64,000 bases of DNA, from positions 148,959,745 to 149,023,744 of the forward strand of contig JAOWCC010001589.1 of assembly GCA_030867875.1 (NCBI GenBank). Direction: 5' to 3'. The DNA comes from Actinernus sp. WN-2022 (Eukaryota > Cnidaria > Anthozoa > Actiniaria > Actinernidae). This document shows positions 55,568 to 64,000 of the stretch, piece after piece. How positions within the stretch are numbered: the stretch's first letter is position 1; the number at the start of each line of letters is the position of its first letter. The notes beneath the pieces are model-generated. The model did no database searches. It was not told the origin of the DNA and saw only the letters and a list, made by a program, of their open reading frames with translations. The translations under genes were made by a program, and so were the position numbers.

Positions 55568-56382
55568 TATCCTGGCTATTAATGAAACAAAAATTTACTC
55601 AACTATCAGTGATTCCGAAATATCTCTTCCTGGCTTTGACATTGTCCGAAAGGACTGACGGGTAAATGGGAGACAGGGTGGCGGAATTTGTTTGTATGTG
55701 CGAAGTCATTTACCATATACTATGCACGAAGATCTCAGTGCTGATGACTTGCTTGAGTTTTTGACCATTGAAATATGAAACATTAGATCAAAACCGTTTC
55801 TTGTAAGCACATGGTATAGGCCTCCTAACTCCCCCCTGAGCTTTATCGATTTTCCCGATTAAATTCTCAAATAATGTAAAGTGAGAATATTGAATATAAT
55901 TTACTTGGTGACGTTAACTGTACCCTCTTACCAGGAGTTAATGATCACAATGCTGTTAAACTTAACTCTGTTTGTGATATCTTTGGTATGAGGCAGTTAA
56001 TTTTAGAACCTACAAGAGTCACTATCAATACGAAGTCATTAATTAATCTATTTTTTACAAATTCATCAGAAAAAAATAGAAATCCGGGGTGTACCATCTA
56101 GGTATCAGTAACCATTCCCTTGTATATGCCATCCGGAAGGCTAACCACTGCCGCTCTGGCAGCATACGCAATGTAAGAATGAGGCAATTTACGAATTTTA
56201 ATAAGGAGAATTTCCTTAGCGATCCGAGAGAAATGCCTTGGAATAATATAGAAGCGTATGCTGACCCCAATGGTATGTGGGATGTATGGAAAATGTATTT
56301 CACAGCCGTAATGGATAGGCACGCCCCTTACAAATGTAAGCGTATTCGTAATAAACGATCTCCTTGGATAAACAGAGAATTA
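55568..56382 (+). pseudogene. Inverted endonuclease segment of the LINE
   Basis: On the plus strand this reads LAINETKIYSTISDSEISLP, GGGICLYVRSHLPYTMHEDL, PFLVSTWYRPPN, MRQLILEPTRVT, LGISNHSLVYAIRKA and KRIRNKRSPWINREL, the ordered core of an AP-type LINE endonuclease. Both neighbours in the LINE are on the minus strand. They end or start exactly where this piece would fit (ISTNKID before; MHQRDKFKK after). Confidence 0.75.
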
Positions 56383-57683
56383 TCGATCTTATTAGTGCTA
56401 ATGAAAATACGAAGCTCGTCAATATGTGCCACCAGACTATTAATATTAAGTAAAGCCAATGAAAAACCTCGACCAAAATTAACCTTACCGTTTATAGGTG
56501 TTTTTTTCTGTAGTAGAAAGGTCGGGACCATTGGGCTTCAGGGGCACATCATCCTAATTAAAATTAATATGGTTCGTAAAGTTCTTACAGAGTTCAGCAG
56601 TCCCTTGGTATGACAGGTGCAACCCGCTACGGTTCAGGTGTTCTTTGATGATGTAGTCGTTGGCAATAAAGCCCCATTGATTCTGGTGGCAGAAGGATTT
56701 AATGATCTTGTTTACTTCAGCGATTTTTGTTGCCAGACCCTCGACATTACTACGTGTCGTTAATCCGGAGATAGTAACGGAAGTTGCAGGTCTGTCATCA
56801 ATAATAGATCTTGCTAAATCAATTATAGATTCTGCACATACTCTGGGTGATTTCGCCGTAGAGACATCGTTTGTTCCAACATGCAGGATTACTTCAGCTG
56901 GTTCTTTCCGAAGCAGAGGCTTAATATAATCAGACGTGTCATGAGTGCTATAACCAGGGAACGAGTGAACTTTAACATCGCGGCAACGAGATCATTTTCT
57001 GCCATCAACATATTTGATAACTGAGTTCCCGGCGATGATTAGGTTCTTGTTGTCACGGTGAATAGCTTCTTTTCTTTTTTTGTCCTGGCCTCGTTTGTTC
57101 TTAGAAGAATTACTCGAAGACTCTGGAATGTCGCGAACTTTGTTTTCTTTGCGAGTTCTTATCTGCCTATGGCTAGTGACCTCATTGTTGTCATCGGAAA
57201 TAACTTGAGAAATGTTGTGACCTTTGTTATCTTTACAGGTTCTTTTCTGCCTTTGGCTGGCGACCTCATTGTATCTTCATTAGCTTTGTCCTCGCAGCCC
57301 TTGTCTTCTTCATTTTCCTCCCTCTTTTCCTTATGTTTTTCACTGTCCGATTCAGTACTTCTCAGGTGAAATGTGGGATCCTTGTCTTTTCCGTCATTTG
57401 CCTTAGCTGTTGTCTGCAACTCATCTGAGGCAGCAGATATGGTGGCCTTATAAGCTGCAGAGTGTTTGGGGGTATTTAACGGATGAGCGGCTGTCAGGTG
57501 CTTGTCCAAGCGATAAACTAGTTTCTTACACGATAGGCATGTCTTCCTGGGCCTTACGTCTTTGTTTCTCTTCCCTGCTTCGATCCTAATCTTCTTAGCA
57601 TCCTTTCTATCCTGGACCCCATGCATTGTGATCAAATGTCGATTCAGGTATTTTACACTTGCATCGCATTTTGAACAGGGGTG

Positions 57684-58404
57684 AAGCTTTGTTTGGTTTT
57701 ACATGTGGGTTTGGTACTGGGACCTTGGTCATGACTGGAATGCCCCACTTCAGGTTTAAACAGCTGTGGTTAGGCTCTCGGCGCCCTGCTGCTCATCGCC
57801 AGTGGAATAAAAGCTGCATGAAAAACATCTTAATGAGCTCTCTTGTGATGGCATCAGTTCCAGTATTTGAAAATAAAAAGAATAAGAATGAATACAAATA
57901 AGGATTAAATTGTACTTGAGTTATTGTGTAATGTGTAGAATCGATTGAGGATGCATGCACTGAATATATCTTGCTAGCTTGCATGGAAAATGAGGAAAGT
58001 TGATTTTTTAAATGATACAGAAAAATAGTGATATCGAAAGTATCTTACTCTCTTTACTTCATTGTAGGACCACGTATTTGATATTTTTGACAGATATTTT
58101 TTTGGGTTTGCAAAATTCAAATGTTCGATGTTTGCGCTTTACGCTTTGTAAACTACACGTAATCCATTCATTTAGAACAATTTACACGTATATAGTAGTC
58201 TGTATCAGTCTCTGATGTTACTCACGTAGTCATTGTCAATATTCTCTATAGCATCAGCGATGTTTTTCCTATACTTCCTCTGGAAATTGTCCTCAAGCAC
58301 CTTTTGAGTCTTTGCAAGAAAGTACTCAATAATAATAGCACCGCTACTCTGTCGGTAATCAGTGTGAAAGTTAATGTTAGACTTTAGTCAGAGATTTTAA
58401 AACA
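57684..58404. other. No confident gene
   Basis: AT-rich sequence upstream of the zinc-finger gene. It may contain its promoter or earlier exons, but nothing can be supported. Confidence 0.35.
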
Positions 58405-58564
58405 ATAGAATCCTGCTAACTGTCAGAACTCGGGCTTCCCGCCACACTCGAACTAAACATGATTTCCCTTTGCTTAAGATTCGTAGTAGTAATTCCCCCT
58501 CCCCCAGATAACTCAAACTAAATTTCATTTGCTCTGACAGTCCGAGTTAGCTGGATTCCACTGT
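58405..58564. mobile_element. Possible short TIR element (MITE)
   Basis: The left TAGAATCCTGCTAACTGTCA and right end ACAGTGGAATCCAGCTAACT (reverse-complemented) form imperfect inverted repeats around about 100 bp. Internal halves also look inverted (CTCGAACTAAAC / AACTCAAACTAAAT are direct-like). The family is not certain; the ends recall Tc1/mariner-type MITEs. Confidence 0.3.
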
Positions 58565-60979
58565 AAATTTTAATATATTTCAGTTATGGACCGAGTTTTC
58601 CCTCTTTTTAAAGCCAAGATTAACAGGAAAGACACGAGCAACCATAACCAATGGATGGGTCGAACAAACGAGGTTAAATTACAAGTGAAATCAAAACACG
58701 ACATTTAGTTTGCCCAAATTTGTATTTCCTAAATATATGTTGTCTAAATTGTTCTTCGAGCACAGGACCAGTAATTAAACGATTATAAAAGCTGGATTGC
58801 TTATAAAAGGGGGTGTTTATTAAAAATACATGGTCGACCCGTGGCCGCTTCTAGAGGGGGCACTTAGTTTAAAGGAGGGTGCTAATTTGGATTTTCACGT
58901 CAAACAAGTATAAGTGCTGACAGGATGGTATTGGCCATCCAACGAGCCTTTGGCACTGTCAGGTCTCTCTAGATCCGCAAACTAGTCCACACAGCATGCC
59001 CAGCCACAACTCCCACATGCGTTGGAGTTGGGGTTTAAAGCACTTCTCTCGAAAAGTTGCCTCTGTAGTATACCGGACCACAGGTTTGCCTATGATCGGC
59101 CAGCTTGTCGTAAAGCTTACTGTAGTTCTGGGGGCTATGTCATGCTAACGAGTCCTAACAAGGATGAAAGAGCTGTCCATTGTTGCCATACTGCACGGGT
59201 AATAGGCTGACGTGCATGCAGTCAAGGACTGAATCAGTTGTCACAAGATACAGATACTAGTAGCAGTGGGCCTTAAAAGAACAAGTATCACATGAATCTC
59301 ACCTCCTTGACTTGGTATAAAAGTTCCCGACAGTGTGGAAATAAGTGAGGATATTCTTGCTCGACAGGCAGGCTGGAACTTACAGAAAACATCTAAAACT
59401 AAACGAAATTGTATAACTTATATTAACTTTAAAGACCCTGTGTCCGAGCCCATGGTGCTTTGCACGCGCAAATCATTTTCGTAGGCTATGAAAATCAGAA
59501 AGATTGGTGTTGTTATTGTGACTCTCGAATCTTTCGAAATCCATCCCTAGTTTGGGCCATCGTGTAATTATTCATAGGTATATATGCTTAACTGACTTTC
59601 TTTTTTCTTAACTTTTGTATATATACCTTTTAAAATGAATCCCGGTCTAGAGTGGCGAGTAGAGGAATGTTGAAGAAAGAACAGACAGCGAGGCAAAGCA
59701 ACTCGACAAATAATATCTTCAGCAGTCCACATTTTACTTTCTCTAGGTCTACAAGAGAACACTTGTGGTTAAAAAGGACTACTACGTGAGTTCCAGGGGA
59801 TTTGCTGCACCAGGGACCAGCGGGCTTCGTTGGAAGTACAAAACTACACTTGTGGGTCTAACCGAGTTCAGCTGTTACTTCGCTGTGAGTTCACTCGAGT
59901 GCGAGTATGACGTTTCATTTTGCACTCAAAAGGAAAGTAGAGATCTTCAAATACAGCTAAGCAATATGGAGACATGAGAGTATGTGTTTGCTTGTAGAGT
60001 TGTGAAAAGTCACACTCGTAAACCGAATTAGAATCTAAAGGCACAACAACTGGCTTCCTGCTGAGTACTGGTCAAAACATATTCGAAGCATCCGGGGAAA
60101 ATTCGTGGGCTCGATTGGGTTTTTAATCCGGTAAAAATGTATGTGTACTTCTTTTATGAAACTTATAAACAATCGAGAGCATTTTAGTTCGCATTTTAGT
60201 TCGTCAGACTTTACATTTCTATCTAAGCTTTCTTGGAAACAAATATTCTCTCGGCTGGCTCCTATCAATTCTTCTTGATGTTCAGATGTGGACCACTCGG
60301 CACTCTGTCTGAAAGTGAAAATACGAACCCTTGTTGGGTTTTGCGAGGACTCCTATTTGGCTTTGTAGTGGTATGCATATTTGTTTGGCCTTGTTTTGCT
60401 TTTCTTTTTTCTTTGTTTTCCAAGCTAAGGGCATCCTGCTTGCTTTTTGGAAGGCATAAGGCCAACAACCGATGGATTATGGAATCGTGTGTGGAAAAAC
60501 CTTTCTCAATAAACGTAAACATTGGTATATGAAATAAATTGAATATGTGCTAACTTCCCCACACCGTCGTTACGGGCGAGTGAGCACTTGTCGTGTTTAT
60601 TGATCTGTTGTCAATCAAACGGAACCTTTTACTTCCGGTCAAAAACCTCCTTTTGGTATTTCTCCGTCAACATTATTTTTTATTGAACGGAGTTTTTGGT
60701 ATATGAGACATTACTACTAAAACTACAAATCTGGCCTTACCTGTACGTATAAGCAAGAACTCTCAAACTTCAAAAAATCGCAAAATACCCAAAAATCCCT
60801 AAAACCAAGTGAAACTTAGCAGATGTGTTTATTTTAATTATTTATATTTGATGATTAAACAAAATTAACAAGTGAGAGTTATTAGGGGTTGTCATGGTAA
60901 CCAGCCTATATTTTATCACGTGATAACCCCTTTTGTCATCAGTCTCGCTAAAATAAAATTGTATTCCAAACTATGTGCA
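58565..60979. other. Long stretch without a recognisable gene
   Basis: Several 60-100 codon frames exist on both strands, but none has a motif, a matching splice pattern or paralogue support in this window. A GGGGGTGTTTATTA / GGGGGCACTTAG / GGAGGGTGCTAAT series at 58808-58893 looks like an old repeat. Confidence 0.35.
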
Positions 60980-61683
60980 ATATTGATGGCTACTCAAACT
61001 AAAGTTCTTGATTTCGAATTGTTTCAATTTTTTGAGGGAAAAAAATGGCTTCAAAGTTAGCAGGAAGTGTCCTGCGAGCAAACTAGAAAAACAGTTCTAA
61101 AATTGTTAAAAATGAATCTAGCACTAAAATCGTTTAGAAGCCGTCATGTTTCACCTTTAGACATGATCTCTGAAGATATTTGCTTTAATGGACAGCGTTT
61201 TAGTGAATTAAAGTGATTTTTGTTTCTGAGGGACACTTCCCACTTCTCATACTTGTTGGGGCAGATTTCGGAAAAACAGCGAAAATACCATCCAGGGGCA
61301 CTTTGGGAGGCTAAAACTTCACAGACACACAAACCAAGCTATGCCACTGTTAGTATATGAACTTTTTATTCGAACTTTTTTGAGATGATATTTTTGTAAG
61401 AAGTGCACCAGGTCTCGTTGCGCACTCAGACATATACTGGACTTTCTTTCCAAAATGTCCAATGGCATTGTCCCGAGGCGTAAATGAGCTCCGTTACAGC
61501 CTGTGTTACTTGTAAAAGTGTTGATTTAAGTGTGCATTTTGTTCTGGAAGTTTCGGGAATATGAGTTAAAATTTCGAGTTTTAGAACAACTATCCGGAAG
61601 TGTCCCGCCATTGTCCAAGAAATAAAAAATATATACACATGAAAATTCGCATAGATAAGCTACTTATGACTAAATTTGAAGAT
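60980..61683. repeat. Old dispersed repeat R, copy B (left part)
   Basis: Diverged match to 45400-45965, clearest at 61480-61615. It is interrupted at 61684 by a MITE and resumes at 61926. Confidence 0.5.
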
Positions 61684-61925
61684 AATAGGAGATATTGTAG
61701 TTGAGTCTACGAATAGCAGTTTCAGCGGTATTGACCCAAACGCCTCACTTCAATGTAATAAGCACTATTCAAACTGTGTATCTAAATTAGTCGTGCTTGT
61801 TTAGGAGGGTGTTGGTGTCGTGTAAGAATGATGGTTTCAATGGCGCTTCATTACATTGAAGTGAGGCGTTCGGGTCAATACCGCTGAAACTGCTATTCGT
61901 AGACTCAACTACAATATCTCCTATT
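61684..61925. mobile_element. 242-bp MITE with 76-bp near-perfect arms
   Basis: The left arm starts AATAGGAGATATTGTAGTTG (61684-61759). The right arm (61850-61925) is its reverse complement with about one mismatch (GACCCAAACG versus GACCCGAACG). The spacer is 90 bp without coding capacity. Confidence 0.75.
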
Positions 61926-62040
61926 GAACAATAAATGTAGTCATTTTTCGAAGAAAAGCTAATACAAAATCGCGGGACAAAAAGTTGGCGGGATTGTCCC
62001 GGGACCAGGGAAATGTCCCGGGATCTGTCCCCCTTTACTC
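61926..62040. repeat. Old dispersed repeat R, copy B (right part)
   Basis: AATACAAAATCGCGGGACAA at 61962 matches 50695. It is followed by clustered GTCCCGGGA words (GGGATTGTCCCGGGACCAGG). Confidence 0.5.
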
Positions 62041-62459
62041 TAGGAGGCATTATTAATAATGGAAAATAATTGTCTACCAATTATATATTATAAGGATATA
62101 AAATTGTTCAATGAAAAACATTTCATTTTACTATCACATGTCTACGTTGAAAACTATCAGTTAACATTCTAACCTTTAAAACAGCAACTAGTAAAACCTT
62201 TAACATTGCAACGAAACAAAATATCATAAATAAATACTGAAATGCAAAATATTGCACGTAAATGTAACGAAATAGTCACAGTTTGTTTTATAAAAGAAGA
62301 CTAAATGTTGTTAGGTCCTGAACAAATTTAAACTTATCAGTCAACGCTTCTCTTTCGTCATCTGTTGGGGGGATTGTATTGGTAGAACCAGATTCAATTT
62401 CCCATCTATCAACTCAATCTTCTGCGTTTTCAGCATGAGATGGCTCAGGGATGGGCTGA
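62041..62459. other. Non-coding
   Basis: AT-rich, downstream of the second recombinase-like gene. Nothing recognised. Confidence 0.4.
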
Positions 62460-63935
62460 AGACTAGACAAATAATAAACCTCTTACTTGATTGACGTCCA
62501 GGTTTTGTAGTTCTGATTCTCCCTTGAGTCTCTCCTTGACGTCTTTGGCAGTAAATTTCACCCACAGCTGTATTTCGCTAGCGAACGCGGTCTTGATCGT
62601 GCTGTCTAATTATTCGTCCAGTGGTGTGGGACGACCTTTCTGGGGGCTTTCCTCTGGCTGAAACTTCCTGGCAAGGTCTTTCTGGGCCTCAACAGAGTGC
62701 TCGATGGTGTCCTCAAGGATGTAGTAGGTCGTTGCCGTCGACTCTGTGCGTCATTAGTCGGCTCACGTCTTCTCGCTTTTTTTGTGAGGCTCTGCAATAG
62801 GATGTTGCAGCTGTTTGTCGAAACTTAGTGAGTAATAAATGGCCTTTGTCTGTGCGGCCATATATCTTCCCAAGTCTATTGAAGATGTTGGAGACTCTGT
62901 TGCTATAGATCATCATCACTCTTCTCGTAAAGAAGAACTTGCGGCAGTCCTTCCCATCATTTTAAGCCATAGCAATTGGCCGAAATATTTCAAGGTATGT
63001 TTTCAGTATCTGGTATAGTTCCTTGGTGATGATGATTGGCGCAGGACCATCCACTCCTGTCTTGCGATCTTTAACCAATATGACATAGCGCTCTTTAACT
63101 TCGCACCAGGTGGCAGTCTTGAACTCTGACACTAGAAATCCTTGGGCGATAACAGCCTACTGGACATTCAAATGAATCATCTGAAAGATTAGGTAATCTC
63201 TCGCCCTGTTGTACTCTCTTAGGGAATAATCAGTTGATGGCGTTGCATTGTTGAGCATCTCTTTATCTGTTCTTGCAGCTTCTGCATACTGTGGATTTCC
63301 TCCACGCCCATTGCTGTCTCCCACTTCTGAACTGACTTTTCCGTCCTCTCTCTCTTTGAATAAGGTTTGAAAGCTTATTTCCATCGAGGAATAGCAGCGA
63401 GCGTAGATCGTAGAATAGCAGCGAGTGTAGATTTAGAAGGAAGTGAGGTAACGTAGTTATATTTGTTTTGCATTTTGAACTTCCCGGGGACACCCTCTTT
63501 ACCTTGGACAAAATAGTCCCAAATCTCGTCAGAATATCGAAACACATCAAAGGTAAACCTTCGGTTACAAGACTCACTCAAGAAGCTTATGAGACAATAT
63601 ATTTTGCTGGTGCATCTAAATTTCTCTTCATTCCTCCTTCTGATCTCCGTAGGTGAATGAAAAACTTCAAGCGAGTACTACCTCTATTATGTTCGTATTG
63701 TCAAGAAGCTTTGACCATGTTTTGGCGGACTTGCTTGATTTTGAGAATTGCACTTCCTCCTCATCAACTTCATCATCACCAGCTTCGTTTTTGCCTTCAT
63801 CGTCACTCTCTTCATCCGATGAATCTGAATAGTATGTTGGATCAGTGGCTTCTCCCCTTTCATTAACTTCAACATTTCTGGTTGGCGGTGTAGTGTTGTC
63901 TCAGCGATCTCCACGTGGGAAAATACCACCTGATA
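62460..63935 (-). pseudogene. Zinc-finger/tyrosine-recombinase-like family, second copy (C-terminal two thirds)
   Basis: The order on the minus strand matches the 52.4-57.7 kb gene. The acidic unit (GEATDPTYYSDSSDEESDDE) comes first, then DEIWDYFVQGKEGVPGKFKM, then SLREYNRARDYLIFQMIHLN. Next is the Arg-box position, where TAG replaces the Arg codon (NVQ-stop-AVIA), then FLVSEFKTATW and ILVKDRKTGVDGPAPIIITK. After a gap it reaches LLLTKFRQTAATSY (with Thr where H-x-x-R has His) and SRLMTHR. A frame change leads to ATTYYILEDTIEHSVEAQ, which places a Tyr pair where the nucleophile should be. Many stops make it a pseudogene. The window ends 65 bp upstream, so the fingers are outside or lost. Confidence 0.5.
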
Positions 63936-64000
63936 AAATCATATTAAATAGCTTTACATAAAAGGGCGCTAACACATCCATAGAAGTTTTAATGATTTCG

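Larger units (their letters stand above)
53479..57275 (-). mobile_element. CR1-type LINE with esterase ORF1 and an inverted endonuclease segment
   Basis: Read on the minus strand: the ORF1 end with an SGNH-esterase-like domain (57060-56600: IIAGNSVIKYV, HSFPGYSTHD, VILHVGTNDVS, SGLHLS, with a TGA at 56992-56994); the endonuclease start (ALLNINSLVAHIDELRIF, about 56500-56400); RT (55558-54107, RPISVIPAVAKVCEKIVFDQ, MYADDTS); and the C-terminus (54044-53631). The middle of the endonuclease (about 55568-56382) lies in the opposite orientation. A short ATGAAG-type repeat flanks the LINE (near 57280 and 53473), consistent with a target duplication. The 3' end is AATAAAGCTTATGTATGTAAG-like. Confidence 0.75.
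52430..57683 (-). pseudogene. Zinc-finger/tyrosine-recombinase-like gene, split by a LINE
   Basis: The 5' part (about 57683-57276) has two C2H2-type fingers, CSKCDASVKYLNRHLITMH and CLSCKKLVYRLDKHLTAAH, then an acidic linker (DKDPTFHLRSTESDSEKHKE). The LINE (53479-57275) follows. The 3' part (53478-52430) resumes DEVLSRTGKTAKPW and has a second DPT-acidic unit, KMYWLVNALSEAIGRLLDL, then KERTIYNYVIALEGFLHFVL. It ends with AQRSGVEELLVSEF and FLVKDHKTGQDVPAPIVITK. The Arg in QRSG and the Lys in HKTG sit as in the first two catalytic boxes of tyrosine recombinases of the Crypton type. The C-terminal H..R/Y boxes are lost against the LINE ending at 52388. Several stops and frame changes are present. 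Confidence 0.5.

Noticed and set aside
59765..59977. 70-codon plus ORF (MVKKDYYVSSRGFAAPG)
   Set aside because: Short, no motif, no paralogue in the window; length is expected by chance.
60233..60532. 99-codon plus ORF with a hydrophobic stretch
   Set aside because: No splice or motif support, an equally long antisense frame overlaps it, and it lies in sequence with no other coding sign.

Overview
This window looks like accessory, transposon-dense DNA from a metazoan, most likely an anthozoan cnidarian (coral or anemone), with a sponge or other marine invertebrate as an alternative. The basis is: coding sequence split by GT/AG introns; AT-rich DNA; several non-LTR retrotransposons of CR1/L2 type, some with an SGNH-esterase ORF1; two kinds of tyrosine-recombinase retroelement (Ngaro-type and DIRS-type); hAT, TTAA-target and Mutator-like DNA elements; and no operon structure. 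The species call is an inference. No rRNA, tRNA or CRISPR array was seen.

Left flank (1-6610): a SAM-domain protein gene on the minus strand is head-to-head, across a 126-bp gap, with a large plus-strand gene. Six exons of that gene (1060-6304) can be chained by splice phase. It carries two reading-frame breaks and two in-frame TAG codons, so it is probably a decaying gene of unknown family.

Tandem array (6611-36229): the order is S1-U1-S2-U2-S3. S is a 0.9-1.5 kb segment holding the tail of a DIRS-type pol gene. U is about 12.9 kb and carries, in order: a coiled-coil gene with a possible BEN-like C-terminus; a complete Ngaro-type retrotransposon with split direct repeats (A-ORFs-B-A-B in its own orientation); LINE scraps; a MITE; a small multi-exon gene fragment; a TIR element with palindromic ends; and a multi-exon transposase-like gene with a DGGPD motif. 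U1 and U2 are nearly identical, and the Ngaro proteins I compared are the same in both. The array is therefore a recent duplication or an assembly effect. S3 runs directly into the 5' half of a DIRS-type retroelement (to 38482).

Right part (38.5-64 kb): this is a mosaic of nested elements. It holds a CR1/L2-like LINE with a (GTATT)n tail, two fold-back elements and a second LINE of another clade. Next comes a nest in which a Mutator-like MITE with a 9-bp target duplication sits in a hAT element. The hAT sits in a TTAA-flanked inverted-repeat element, which sits in an older repeat. That older repeat has a second copy near 61 kb, itself interrupted by a different MITE. A zinc-finger/tyrosine-recombinase gene family appears twice. 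One copy (52.4-57.7 kb) is split by a CR1-type LINE whose endonuclease segment is cleanly inverted. The other (62.5-63.9 kb) is decayed.

Almost every ORF outside the Ngaro recombinase and the SAM gene shows lesions. The genes do not form one pathway. The common theme is tyrosine-recombinase biology (Ngaro, DIRS, zinc-finger recombinase) and nested transposition.
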